Shown: piece by piece, positions 42,920 to 51,386 of the stretch
Layout: the number at the start of each line of letters is the position of its first letter
How positions within the stretch are numbered: the first letter of the stretch is position 1
DNA from: Candidatus Obscuribacter sp.
Lineage (GTDB): Bacteria; Cyanobacteriota; Vampirovibrionia; Obscuribacterales; Obscuribacteraceae
Direction of reading: 5' to 3'
NCBI GenBank assembly: GCA_016718315.1
Contig: JADKDV010000008.1
Location: 185,737 to 249,736 of the forward strand
DNA: 64,000 nt
The notes under the pieces: model-generated
Seen by the model: only the letters and a program-made list of their open reading frames with translations
Database searches by the model: none
What the model was told of the DNA's origin: nothing
Position numbers and translations under genes: made by a program

Positions 42920-44476
42920 TCAGGCTTTGAGGCTGTCTTCCAGTGAGTAGAGCATCTTGTGGAAGAGCCTTGGTACAGCAAAGGCAAAGTTATAGGCTTT
43001 GCTCTCATTGATGCTCACCTGGCTCATCGTTAACAGCTCGCGGTCCAGGCGCCAGTAGGCTTCGTGCAAGTCTTCTATTACTATTTCGTCTTGCTTGCGA
43101 TGGATTGCGTTGCATTTGGCAAAAAGCACTGCGGATATAAAGGCAGACATCAAACAGTTGTAGCCGCTGACTACACAAAAACCAGCTGCTGGAGCGCCAA
43201 AGTAAGTTTTGGCGAAGAGTTTGAGATAGATCCAGCGACGGAAAAACTCATTGATATCAGAGTTAAATGGCTTGAATTTGCGCTTTAAGCTCTTATCCAG
43301 ATCCATGCGACCGACAATCGGTACTTTGCCGTGTTTTAGCACGATAGTGTCGATAGCCGATGAGCTGTATTTGGCAAAAGAACGCACAACAGTAAACATG
43401 TTCTTGCTGACATTGGTCTTTTGCATCTGCCAGAGGTCTTTTTCGTCAACACGGATAGAAGGATAGATATAAAAGCGATAAAACATCGCTCTCAGAGTCA
43501 TTTCTTCAACTCCGCCAGGTGTTACATCACCACTGCGTGGTACCACTGGATCAAAGTCTTTGAGCTTGCTCATTGGCTCACCAGCTCTTTTTAGCTTGAT
43601 TGCCATGTTAAAAATCTCAGAGCCGGCCGGCAAAAGCTGAAAGATATCGAGATCTTTGCGATTGAGAACAGTGTCCATGAGCTTGTCTTCGACATGCAAA
43701 AACTCATCCCATGTAATCGATAGACCCATCGTTAACTCCACTGTGGAGTTTGGGCTCTGATCAATTTTAACTGTGCGCGGTGCCGATGGCATGGCGGGAG
43801 TGGCATCTGGAGCAGCTACTGAGGGATTGGCTGTGGTGCTATCAGCAGCAGTTGGTGCACTTACACCGGCAGCAGACGCAGCTTCTGGATTATTTGTCAC
43901 ACCAGGAGCTGGCGGTGTGCCGGGCATCCTGTGGATAGCGCGGGCATAATCTCTGGTCAAGGACAGGTAATCCATCAAAGATTCGCGCTGGTCCGATAGC
44001 AGATTGCCTGCGTTTTGAGCAGCTGCCATGCTGTTATAGACCACCCCGGTGTACACACCTGATGGAGTCTCAACAAAGGAATAGGGAAAAATGCGACAGG
44101 TCAGTGGCTTTTGGTCTTCACCTAGATGACCGTGGATAAAGCAGAGTTTGTCAATCAAAAATGGGCAGGTGCCATCTTCACGTGGCTTGGTGTAATGAGG
44201 GTGACCAGCCACGCCTGCTTCAAATTCTTTTTCGCGGTGGATAAATAGCTCTTTACCAGCTAGTTTAGGGTGGAGTGATTGCCAATCCACATGCTTGATG
44301 CGATCGTAATCTTCCTGGGTCATACCGACTGACCAGCCTGAGCAGCAGCGGCCACAGCCCTGACAGTTGTAACGCACACCTTCTGGTATGAGCAGTGTCA
44401 ATGCGGCATTGGCGGGAGTGGCGTGGTCTTTTGGCGAGTCCTGTTGAGGCAAATCTTGGGCTGGTTGGTCGGGCAT
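42920..44476 (-). CDS. CxxCxxCC (YkgJ-type) metal-binding protein with long extension
   Basis: This 518-residue protein has a YkgJ-type cluster CQGCGRCC (C38, C41, C44, C45), completed by CPFLIDKLCFIHG and LTCRIFPY. This family is predicted to bind zinc or an iron-sulphur cluster; FliB lysine methylases share the motif. A Pro/Ala/Thr-rich linker at about 185-235 separates it from a helical C-terminal domain of about 270 residues with no recognised family. It is cytoplasmic by sequence. Function unknown. Confidence 0.8.
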   Translation of the reverse strand: MPDQPAQDLPQQDSPKDHATPANAALTLLIPEGVRYNCQGCGRCCSGWSVGMTQEDYDRIKHVDWQSLHPKLAGKELFIHREKEFEAGVAGHPHYTKPREDGTCPFLIDKLCFIHGHLGEDQKPLTCRIFPYSFVETPSGVYTGVVYNSMAAAQNAGNLLSDQRESLMDYLSLTRDYARAIHRMPGTPPAPGVTNNPEAASAAGVSAPTAADSTTANPSVAAPDATPAMPSAPRTVKIDQSPNSTVELTMGLSITWDEFLHVEDKLMDTVLNRKDLDIFQLLPAGSEIFNMAIKLKRAGEPMSKLKDFDPVVPRSGDVTPGGVEEMTLRAMFYRFYIYPSIRVDEKDLWQMQKTNVSKNMFTVVRSFAKYSSSAIDTIVLKHGKVPIVGRMDLDKSLKRKFKPFNSDINEFFRRWIYLKLFAKTYFGAPAAGFCVVSGYNCLMSAFISAVLFAKCNAIHRKQDEIVIEDLHEAYWRLDRELLTMSQVSINESKAYNFAFAVPRLFHKMLYSLEDSLKA

Positions 44477-44547
44477 TTTAATCTCTCATGACAAGCGCTA
44501 TGGCTACGTCGTCATTGTAACCCGCTCTTGCTCAAGATGTGACGCTG

Positions 44548-44871
44548 TTAAGGACCAACTAGCTTGATGTCATAACGATCGATCCAGCTTTGTATCAGCT
44601 CATGGCGCTTCATTTCAGATGATTCGGCATTTTTTGCCAGGTCCATTTTCTTCACAAGTCTTACTCGCCAGTTGCCAGCAAGTCCGTCATCAATCACTGC
44701 GGTAGCTGGAATAATCTGGCAAAAGGCACCATTTAAATACTGTTGCATCAGACCAAAGATTATGAGCAATGTCATAAAGCTCAAAAATTGAGACTCAAAA
44801 GAGCTAGTCATGACCATTTTGAAGTCACTGGCAAGGCTAGAGAAAGGGTTTTTGTATACTAGTTTGTGCAT
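44548..44871 (-). CDS. Small membrane-associated protein of unknown function
   Basis: The 107-residue protein is assumed to start at the ATG at 44871; the frame is open further upstream into the RDD gene, where the sequence is not protein-like. It has one hydrophobic segment (FLSFMTLLIIFGLMQQYLNGA) followed by a soluble part (GNWRVRLVKKMDLAKNAESSE). It lies 58 bases after the RDD gene on the same strand. No family is recognised and the start is uncertain. Confidence 0.5.
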   Translation of the reverse strand: MHKLVYKNPFSSLASDFKMVMTSSFESQFLSFMTLLIIFGLMQQYLNGAFCQIIPATAVIDDGLAGNWRVRLVKKMDLAKNAESSEMKRHELIQSWIDRYDIKLVGP

Positions 44872-44929
44872 CTGGTGGGCTTTTGCTCTGATTGTTCGTG
44901 CTCTGATAAAGTGAATCCGAAGTAGGAGT

Positions 44930-45703
44930 TCATCTGTATTGAAAGGGCTGCAGCATTTCAGTTGATGGCAGGTTTTCTTCGAGAAATTCTTCAATCTTGC
45001 CGTGTTCTTTTGCGCTGACAATAGTGCCAGCGACCAGGTCTTCGATACTGCGCTGTTGGGCATTTATAAGGGGTACAAAGAGACTCAGTCCGAGTGTCAT
45101 GGTATTGATAAATCTAGCGAAGTGTCGCACTGTAGCTTGCTGCAAACTGAGCTTATCGCCGCTCATTGTGGTCACCTTGAGACCAAACAATAGCTCACCA
45201 GGTGTGGCTTGCAGATGACTGGCCTCAAAACCAGCATGATAAAACCAGCTCAGTACTGGCAAAAATAGGACCAAAGGAAAAGTGACATTATGAATCAGGC
45301 CTGTCAGCGGCGCCCAGGGTCCGAGCAAAAGAGGATAGCCAGTGAGAAGTAGTCCGATTTGTTCTTTGACTGCGATGCCAGCCACAGCTAAGAATTGGTT
45401 ACCAGCAAAGTATTTGAACCAGAAGTCATTGATTAAGATAGGCGAAAACACTGCAGCAAATACCAGCGACAGCAGGAAGCCATCCACCACAAAAGCACCA
45501 AAGCGCCCAATAATTAGTGCCATTTCCAGGCAAGCATCGCGACTTTTTTTTGCTTTGTAGTCAGGTGTAACAAAGTAATTGCTCGCCAGTACTACTGGTG
45601 GTGGCGGTGTATCGCCGACAATCTGATACGCCTTTAGCCACTCGTCTTCTTTCACATCAGGATCAGCGATAATTTTCCACACGTGAAGAAGTCTATCGGT
45701 CAT
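44930..45703 (-). CDS. RDD-family membrane protein
   Basis: The 257-residue protein carries an RDD domain: GRFGAFVVDGFLLSLVFAAVF with the Arg and Asp of the motif, then a further helical pair (LVLFLPVLSWFYHAGFEASHLQATPGELLFGLKVTTMSG) and QATVRHFARFINTM. RDD proteins are small multi-pass membrane proteins, some proposed as ion or sodium/proton exchangers, but most are uncharacterised. About 50 soluble residues precede the domain. A second small membrane protein gene follows. Confidence 0.85.
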   Translation of the reverse strand: MTDRLLHVWKIIADPDVKEDEWLKAYQIVGDTPPPPVVLASNYFVTPDYKAKKSRDACLEMALIIGRFGAFVVDGFLLSLVFAAVFSPILINDFWFKYFAGNQFLAVAGIAVKEQIGLLLTGYPLLLGPWAPLTGLIHNVTFPLVLFLPVLSWFYHAGFEASHLQATPGELLFGLKVTTMSGDKLSLQQATVRHFARFINTMTLGLSLFVPLINAQQRSIEDLVAGTIVSAKEHGKIEEFLEENLPSTEMLQPFQYR

Positions 45704-45807
45704 GGCAAGCCCCCAATAGTAAGAAAAAATCCAGCGAGTTATTAGTTAGTGTTTTTAGTATAGTCAGGTAATTTAAAGCGCGAACTGGAGTTTTCCCCAG
45801 ATCTTTA

Positions 45808-47001
45808 TTAATGCTCGCCCTGATATGTGAGGCGATAAACTACGCCGGCATGATCGTCTGAGATAAACATCGAGCCATCGCTAGCAAAAGTGAGATCGAC
45901 AGGTCGCCCCCATGGTGTGCCATCCGGCTGTTGCCAGCCAGTGATAAATGGGGTGTAAGTGGGTGGATTTTGCGACAGGTCAACTGCCATGATGCGATAA
46001 CCAATTGGTTTGGAGCGGTTCCATGAGCCATGCTCACAGATAAAAACTGTATTTTTGTACTGACTGGGGAAGCTCTTGCTGTTACAAAAGCGCATACCGA
46101 GCGCTGCTACGTGAGCGTTGAGCGATCTGGCGGGAGCAGTAAGGGCGTTTGCATCTTTGACTTTTGCGCCAAAATGCAGCTTGTCACCATACTCAGGGTC
46201 CGGCACATTGTTGCCATAGCGATAGGGGAAGCCAAAAAACATACCAGGGGCACTGGCGTGATTTAGCTCATCAGGAGGCAAGTCATCGCCGAGCCAGTCG
46301 CGTCCGTTATCTGTAAACCACAAGTCACCCGAGCCTGGCTGCCAGTCAAAACCCACTGAGTTGCGCACGCCGGAGGCATAAATTTGCCAGTTATTTTTTT
46401 TGTCCAGATTTAAAATGGTGCCGTAGATAGGATCTTCTTTTTCGCAGATATTGCAGGGCATACCCTGAGCCGTAAAGAGTGTGCCATCTGGGGCAAAGCG
46501 GATGTACTTCCAGCCATGATGTGTGTCGGCAGGCAGACCGTCTTTATATAGCTTCGCACGTGGATTGTCACCATAGACTTTACTTATGTGGTCTATTTTG
46601 AGGATGCGGTCTACTTCGCCTATATAGAGTGTGTCGTCTTTGAAAGCAACGCCGTTGGGAGATTTAAATCCTCTTATAGGTATGATGGCATCGGCCTTAC
46701 TGTCCCTGTCTTTGTCCACGATGACATGCACTCTGTCATTTTGTCTGGCACCGACAAAGAGCAAATTGTCAGCCAGAGCCAGTTGTCTGGCAAAAGGTAC
46801 GCGGGCATATAGCTCGATTTTAAATCCTGGCGGTAGCTTGAGCTGATTGAGCTTCTTTTGGACTTCAGCAATTGATGGCTGGCTGTCTTGCATGTAATGA
46901 TTTTCGACCCAGATATAGCCCACAAGCAGTATCAGTGTGGCTAATACAAACCATGCTGTCAGGGGTTTGCGCCGTTTTACCACTGTTGTGTCGCTGGTCA
47001 T
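45808..47001 (-). CDS. Membrane-anchored sorbosone/glucose dehydrogenase-like beta-propeller
   Basis: The 397-residue protein has one N-terminal membrane helix (AWFVLATLILLVGYIWV) and a six-bladed propeller like PQQ-dependent soluble glucose/L-sorbosone dehydrogenases. Typical signatures are LPPGFKIELYA, THHGWKYIRFAPDGTLF, WFTDNGRDWLGDDLPPDELN and EHGSWNRS. It would oxidise a sugar or polyol outside the cytoplasm using PQQ, if the cofactor is available; no PQQ synthesis genes are in the window. Confidence 0.85.
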   Translation of the reverse strand: MTSDTTVVKRRKPLTAWFVLATLILLVGYIWVENHYMQDSQPSIAEVQKKLNQLKLPPGFKIELYARVPFARQLALADNLLFVGARQNDRVHVIVDKDRDSKADAIIPIRGFKSPNGVAFKDDTLYIGEVDRILKIDHISKVYGDNPRAKLYKDGLPADTHHGWKYIRFAPDGTLFTAQGMPCNICEKEDPIYGTILNLDKKNNWQIYASGVRNSVGFDWQPGSGDLWFTDNGRDWLGDDLPPDELNHASAPGMFFGFPYRYGNNVPDPEYGDKLHFGAKVKDANALTAPARSLNAHVAALGMRFCNSKSFPSQYKNTVFICEHGSWNRSKPIGYRIMAVDLSQNPPTYTPFITGWQQPDGTPWGRPVDLTFASDGSMFISDDHAGVVYRLTYQGEH

Positions 47002-47140
47002 TGTCTGTAAATGCTCTGTGTAGCCGTTTGTAAGTGGTCTATGCCGTTATGGCTGGACAGTTATCGCACAAGCAAAAGCCTGTAACAACTATTGTCAGCC
47101 AGAATCATACAACCCATTTTGCTCTGTTATAGTTTTAGGC

Positions 47141-47521
47141 ATGGACCCAATTAACTTGATATACGCCGCAATTGGCACCGAAGAGCCCTATTACCGCCTG
47201 GTAGAACACTTTTATACAGGTGTGTGGGCTGACCCTGTGCTCAGACCTATCTATCCAGATGATCTGGCTGAGGCAAAGCGCAAATTAGCTCTCTATTTGA
47301 TTTATCGTACTGGCGGTAGCCCGGCCTATGAGCAGGAGCGCGGTCATCCCCGCATGAGAGTGCGCCACATGCCATTTAAAATTGGCATAAAAGAGCGCGA
47401 TGCCTGGATGGCAAATATGAATGCAGCACTCGATAAAACACCAGAGTTTGCCCCGCACAGAGCAGATCTAGATGCGTTTTTTGAGCATTTTGCTACTTTT
47501 ATGATTAATCAGCCGGCCTAG
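47141..47521 (+). CDS. glbO: Truncated haemoglobin, group II (TrHbO-like)
   Basis: The 126-residue globin has the 2-over-2 fold length, the B-helix FY (Y25) and the proximal histidine H76 in RMRVRHMPF, followed by IGIKERDAWMANM, as in group II truncated globins. These bind oxygen or nitric oxide through haem and are linked to oxidative and nitrosative stress or to oxygen use. It is divergent from the sorbosone dehydrogenase-like gene. Confidence 0.92.
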   Translation: MDPINLIYAAIGTEEPYYRLVEHFYTGVWADPVLRPIYPDDLAEAKRKLALYLIYRTGGSPAYEQERGHPRMRVRHMPFKIGIKERDAWMANMNAALDKTPEFAPHRADLDAFFEHFATFMINQPA

Positions 47522-47562
47522 GTTTTAGCACCCTGCCAAAACCTTGTCAGTTTGCTCAACGC

Positions 47563-48123
47563 TTAGTCCACGTCTGGTTGGGCCTTTAGCTTGTGATTTT
47601 TGATGCCAGCATTGATCAGATGGATGCGCTTCTCTAGATCGTCTAGCGACGCACCGGGCATGCCTAGATGGCGTTGGTGATATTTGATTTGTGCTTCCCG
47701 TACTTTAGCTGGGTCACCAAACTCTTTGTCTGTCAGACCAAACTCTTTGCGCATTTCGGCTTTGTAATCAGGACTGATCTTTTTGTACCAGTCCACAGCT
47801 ACCTGAGCGCTTCTGTCAAAATAGGTCTTGGAGGATGTGTCACTGGGGTCGATACCGAGTGCCGCTCTGTCTTCGTTGCGGGCTGCCTGCAGCTCGCCGC
47901 GAGAGGCTAGCTTGTTGACGTCAAAGGTTTGTCCCTCAAAAGTGCCCATCTCGGGCTTTTGAGTACCTTTAGCCTGGTCACCCTGACCAGCTTGTGCCAT
48001 CTTGGGATAGTCAAAGCTGCCAGCACTGAGCTTTTCACCGGCTTGGGTAGCCTGGTCCTTACCGCCTTCTTGAGTGGCGACCTGCTGTTCTGCTGATACT
48101 CTTGGGACTTCCGAGCCTGCCAT
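47563..48123 (-). CDS. Polar protein of unknown function
   Basis: The 186-residue protein has a Gln/Glu/Gly/Ala-rich N-terminal half without a signal peptide and a helical C-terminal half (DRSAQVAVDWYKKISPDYKAEMRKEFGL, then REAQIKYHQRHLGMPGASLDDLEKRI). The ATG at 48123 follows GGGAG. It resembles in style, but not in sequence, the polar proteins at 12.8, 22.9 and 24.4 kb. No family is recognised. Confidence 0.6.
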   Translation of the reverse strand: MAGSEVPRVSAEQQVATQEGGKDQATQAGEKLSAGSFDYPKMAQAGQGDQAKGTQKPEMGTFEGQTFDVNKLASRGELQAARNEDRAALGIDPSDTSSKTYFDRSAQVAVDWYKKISPDYKAEMRKEFGLTDKEFGDPAKVREAQIKYHQRHLGMPGASLDDLEKRIHLINAGIKNHKLKAQPDVD

Positions 48124-48181
48124 AACATCTCCCTGCAAATTGCAAAAATAGATTCCTTAGACTATCTACCCGCTTGCTCTC

Positions 48182-48709
48182 TTATGTAATCCTCGCATAG
48201 ACAAGCTGGTCAAGCACGCGCCCGTCCTTGATTGCGGACTTTTTGAGGCGTCCTTCCAGCTCATAGCCGGCTTTTTGCAAGACTCTTGCTGAGGCTGGGT
48301 TATAGTCAAAGGCCAGGGCATAGATGCGCATCAAGTCAAAATTGGCAAAGTACCAGGCAGTCATGTCAGTGACCACTTTGCTCATTATGCCTTTGCCCCA
48401 GTGCGGTTCTGCCAGCCAATAGCCTATCTCTGCTGTGTGTTTATGCACATCATCTTGCACCATAATGCCGATGCCGCCTGCCACCGAGCCATCTACAGCG
48501 ATAGCAAAATTTGCGGCAGGTTTGTATTGCTGGCAAAAGTCTATCCATTTGCGCGCGTCACCCTCTGTGTAAGGATGGGGAAACCGATCACGCAAATTGA
48601 GCCAGATAGCACGGTTGTTGGCGCTCTGACTGAGTGCTCTGGCATCGTCATGCTCAAAGTGGCGCACGATAAAACTGCCACCATCGATTATCACTGTTTG
48701 TTTGCTCAT
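48182..48709 (-). CDS. RimJ/RimL-like N-acetyltransferase
   Basis: The 175-residue GNAT enzyme shows the RimJ/L layout: VRHFEHDDARALSQSANN at the start, IGYWLAEPHWGKGIMSKVV containing the acetyl-CoA loop, and ARVLQKAGYELEGRLKKSAIKDGRVLDQLVYA at the end. RimJ and RimL acetylate ribosomal protein N-termini, but many relatives act on small molecules or antibiotics. The substrate is unknown. It is divergent from the regulatory region of the LRR-like gene. Confidence 0.87.
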   Translation of the reverse strand: MSKQTVIIDGGSFIVRHFEHDDARALSQSANNRAIWLNLRDRFPHPYTEGDARKWIDFCQQYKPAANFAIAVDGSVAGGIGIMVQDDVHKHTAEIGYWLAEPHWGKGIMSKVVTDMTAWYFANFDLMRIYALAFDYNPASARVLQKAGYELEGRLKKSAIKDGRVLDQLVYARIT

Positions 48710-48879
48710 GAGCTGGGCTCCCCTATGTTCACTTGTGCCAGGTCGTTAATATAGTAAAGACCGCACTCAGGACCCAAAAGTTTAGCACTGATGCTGGTGT
48801 GGTCAGGCCAGTCATTTAATAAAAGCCTGTGGGGGCAAGTCACCATACGCCAGCACAAAAATCTGTCAAAAAGCCTTTA

Positions 48880-48936
48880 TTTGGCTGGGCTCGTTGGGCT
48901 AGGTTGAGTAAAAAACCAAACCCCAGCCAAATTTTT
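48880..48936 (+). terminator. Terminator-like hairpin, first of two before the LRR-like gene
   Basis: TTTGGCTGGG (48880-48889) pairs exactly with CCCAGCCAAA (48922-48931), and T5 follows. The 32-base loop contains a smaller GGTT/AACC stem. No rightward gene lies upstream (the neighbour runs leftward), so it ends either a small RNA or a leader transcript. Confidence 0.7.
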
Positions 48937-48991
48937 AGAGCCAGCAAAAAACCTCTCAAAAACAAAGCACCACTGTATTTAGTGCAAACTT

Positions 48992-49019
48992 CAGAAGCGA
49001 GTTAGCTTCTGGGGTTTTT
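48992..49019 (+). terminator. Terminator-like hairpin in the leader of the LRR-like gene
   Basis: CAGAAGC (48992-48998) and GCTTCTG (49005-49011) pair and are followed by GGG and T5. It lies 45 bases before the ATG at 49065, too late for a separate upstream gene, so it may act as an attenuator. Confidence 0.7.
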
Positions 49020-49064
49020 GCTGTCTGCAAATACGGCATGGGTACTGCACTCAGGAGAATTTAC

Positions 49065-49445
49065 ATGAAAAGCTATGATAGAACTAAAGCAGTAACGATC
49101 TTCACTCGCACCAATTATTTTGAGTTGTTTGCTTATCTTGATACAGCATCCAACGCCAAAGAATCGCTCAAGTTTGTCGTCATTGATGATAGCCCTGGTC
49201 TCACTACATTGCCATCTTTGCCAGAGTGGGTGCCCAATCTAATTGTACGTAATTGTCCTGATCTCAAAAGGATCACACAGTTACCTGCAAAATTGAGTTT
49301 GCTATCTATAGATAATTGCCCTCAACTCACCCACGTCGAAGGTAGGGTTATAGATGTGCGCACACTGGCTGTGAGAGATTGCCGGAAGTTTGAGATCCAG
49401 CCCGATCAGTATCTCACTTGTCGTTTTGTCAATGAGCAGGCTTAG
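49065..49445 (+). CDS. Small leucine-rich-repeat-like protein
   Basis: The 126-residue protein contains four units of about 21 residues with the core L-x-V/I-x-D/N-C-P-x-L: LKFVVIDDSPGL, NLIVRNCPDLKRI, LSLLSIDNCPQLTHV and RTLAVRDCRKFEI. The spacing and the LPSLPEWV pieces resemble the short bacterial LRR type seen in effectors. No signal peptide and no catalytic domain is attached. The ATG at 49065 follows AGGAG. It is the first of four rightward genes that share hairpin leaders. Function unknown; an interaction role is inference. Confidence 0.6.
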   Translation: MKSYDRTKAVTIFTRTNYFELFAYLDTASNAKESLKFVVIDDSPGLTTLPSLPEWVPNLIVRNCPDLKRITQLPAKLSLLSIDNCPQLTHVEGRVIDVRTLAVRDCRKFEIQPDQYLTCRFVNEQA

Positions 49446-49492
49446 CTAGCGCTGTGCCACATCTCATAAATCGTAATTGAGTATAAACCGCC

Positions 49493-49518
49493 AAATGGGT
49501 TGCAAAAACCCTTTGTTT
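49493..49518 (+). terminator. Terminator of the LRR-like gene
   Basis: GGGTT pairs with AACCC around a short loop, extended by flanking A/T pairs, with a TTTGTTTT tail. It lies about 50 bases after the stop at 49445. Confidence 0.6.
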
Positions 49519-49622
49519 TGAGCTATTTGCTGTCCTATGGTGACTGTGAAATCAGATATCACACAAGCCCGGAAAAAAACAAAAACATCTACTAAATAGA
49601 AGCCCGTAAGCTAATCAACCGA

Positions 49623-49657
49623 CCACCAGAGCAAGAGCCTTGCCCTGGTGGTTTTTT
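49623..49657 (+). terminator. Strong terminator-like hairpin before paralogue 1
   Basis: CCACCAG-a-GCAAG pairs with CTTGC-c-CTGGTGG around AGC, and T6 follows at 49652-49657. The preceding gene already has its own terminator at 49493, and the next ATG is 58 bases further on, so this hairpin probably lies in a leader. The outer stem CCACCA/TGGTGG and the T6 recur at 51293-51324. Confidence 0.75.
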
Positions 49658-49714
49658 GTCTATCTATATGGGTGTTTTTGTTTTTACGCCGGCGCTTATA
49701 CCGGAGTATTTAAA

Positions 49715-50344
49715 ATGAAAAAAGCATGCAGAGAATCCTTTAGAGCATACTTGCGCAACGTCAAATTGTTTGCCAAAACCAGAGCCAATAGTCAGAAAGC
49801 CATCTCTCAGTTATGGGTAGAAGCATTGGCTAAACAACTTGTGGAGGAGTTAAAGGTCCTCTATAAAACTAAAGATCTTGAGGAGCTGGTCGATCTTGTA
49901 CGTTATCAAACCGGAGTTGATAAACGCACATTGAGTCGCTTTATCGAGCTGGGCAAAATGCCTCACCCCAGAGTGTTGGAGCGCATAGTCGTATACTCCA
50001 ACTGCAAGCTCGTTATCAAAGCGGTGCCACAATGTAGCAATGACCACTGTCCCCCAGTAGCGGAGCTGTGCGATCATCCAGGTACGATCAATCATAAGAT
50101 ACAGCTGCTTTTGATTGGCGCGCTTTTGCGTTCTAGTAGATGCAAAGCCAATAAAATGCTGGCACTGCAAAACTCGATAACCAAAAGACTAGATCAGCGT
50201 TTAAACGAAAACCTGGAATCCAGTTTGCGGCGGCATTTTATTGGCCTGCCAAAAGTAGTGGTTGGTAAACCTATCACTTTTGTCGATGCGCAGCTGATTT
50301 TGCGTAATTACGATATGAAACTGATGATTCATATCTCACGGTGA
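49715..50344 (+). CDS. Double HTH-like protein, paralogue 1
   Basis: The 209-residue protein has two similar halves. Residues 54-104 (DLEELVDLVRYQTGVDKRTL, SRFIELGKMPHPRVLERI, then NCKLVIKAV) look like a Cro/XRE-type helix-turn-helix followed by a strand. Residues 168-208 repeat the pattern in shorter form (GKPITFVDAQLILRNYDMKL). The gene at 51387 has the same layout and shares GxPITxVxAQxIL. The ATG at 49715 follows GGAG. No catalytic motif is present. DNA or RNA binding is inferred from pattern only, and no family is recognised. Confidence 0.65.
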   Translation: MKKACRESFRAYLRNVKLFAKTRANSQKAISQLWVEALAKQLVEELKVLYKTKDLEELVDLVRYQTGVDKRTLSRFIELGKMPHPRVLERIVVYSNCKLVIKAVPQCSNDHCPPVAELCDHPGTINHKIQLLLIGALLRSSRCKANKMLALQNSITKRLDQRLNENLESSLRRHFIGLPKVVVGKPITFVDAQLILRNYDMKLMIHISR

Positions 50345-50414
50345 TGTTGCACGTCGAAGTGCCGGTAACTTAGCGCTTTTATCTATAACTGCGCCAACTA
50401 TTTATAACTATTTG

Positions 50415-50447
50415 CCCCTCCAAGACAACGGTTTTGTGGGGGTTTTT
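50415..50447 (+). terminator. Terminator-like hairpin before paralogue 2
   Basis: CCCC-tc-CAAGAC pairs with GTTTTG-tg-GGGG around AACG, and T5 follows. It lies about 70 bases after the paralogue 1 stop and 17 bases before the ATG at 50465, so it could serve as the terminator of the former, as a leader element of the latter, or both. Confidence 0.65.
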
Positions 50448-50464
50448 GTTTGAGGTATATTGCT

Positions 50465-51142
50465 ATGAATAACAATAAAAGAACCATTGCCTTTAAAAGT
50501 CAGACTCCCTGGTCCAAGTTGTCACCGCAGACTATCGCCATGGGCGAATTTGTCATGCAGCAACTCAGTTTTGTCACCGGTCTTACCGGTACAGCGCTGA
50601 TTGAGCATCTGGCAACTAAGTCCGGGGTGCACAGTAGTTATATAGAGCTGTTTTTTGGCAGAGTCTATATGCCTACCCCTTACCTCCTCACCAGTATCAT
50701 ATGTGGTGCTGGTTTGGAGCTTTGGCTTTTGGCTAAGCCGCTCTCCGATGAGTCTATAGACTTAGCTGATAACCCTTACGCCGCTCAATCTGGCGAGGAG
50801 TCAAGCTATAGAGTATGGGTCAAAAATGAGAGCGATAGCAAAGCCGCTTTTAAGAGACTGCTCACGCTTATCTACGGTGAAATGCCCAACATGGTCACAT
50901 TGAGCCGTCTATCGCAAGTACGAGTAAGCGGTGTTGCTCGTGGTGGGTCAATTAAGGTAGAGAGAATGAAAGGTGTTTCGGCTACAAAGCTGCAAGCCTT
51001 TTGGTATGGACACGAGTCTTTGAGTTGGTTGCAACTAGAAAACCTCCTGGCTGCTGCCAGACTCGTACCTACTCTCTGCATCAAGACAGCCTCCCCACGC
51101 AAGCCTGCGGCTGATGAAGACTATTCGTATCTGCTCTGGTAG
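50465..51142 (+). CDS. Double HTH-like protein, paralogue 2
   Basis: The 225-residue protein starts MNNNKRT, close to the MNNNTN of paralogue 3, which suggests a shared origin. Residues 44-91 (ALIEHLATKSGVHSSYIEL, YMPTPYLLTSIICGAGLELW) and about 168-215 (SATKLQAFWYGHESLSWLQL, ENLLAAARLVPTLCIK) each show a helix-turn-helix-like pattern ending in a strand. The middle is a charged helical region. The ATG at 50465 follows GAGG. No family is recognised; a regulatory or nucleic-acid-binding role is inference. Confidence 0.62.
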   Translation: MNNNKRTIAFKSQTPWSKLSPQTIAMGEFVMQQLSFVTGLTGTALIEHLATKSGVHSSYIELFFGRVYMPTPYLLTSIICGAGLELWLLAKPLSDESIDLADNPYAAQSGEESSYRVWVKNESDSKAAFKRLLTLIYGEMPNMVTLSRLSQVRVSGVARGGSIKVERMKGVSATKLQAFWYGHESLSWLQLENLLAAARLVPTLCIKTASPRKPAADEDYSYLLW

Positions 51143-51292
51143 TACGGGTAGCTTATTGCAGTGGCGACCCATTGCTAGCTTGGTCTTATAGCTATAGGAC
51201 TCCATTTGCCAGGCACTTAACTGGCGCAAATTGTGTAATTTAAAACTGCGCACTGTCGCTTTACCAGCCTTTTAAAAGCCCTATCTGAGACA

Positions 51293-51324
51293 CCCACCAC
51301 GCATCTTGCGCTGGTGGGTTTTTT
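51293..51324 (+). terminator. Strong terminator-like hairpin before paralogue 3
   Basis: CCCACCA-CGC pairs with GCG-c-TGGTGGG around a 5-base loop, and T6 follows at 51319-51324. It lies about 150 bases after the previous stop and 62 bases before the next ATG. Outer stem, T run and distance to the start codon all match the hairpin at 49623-49657. Confidence 0.75.
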
Positions 51325-51386
51325 GCTATGTGGGGCTTTTTGAGTTGGTTTGCGCCGCTGCGCTCATTTATTGGAGCGTAATTTAT

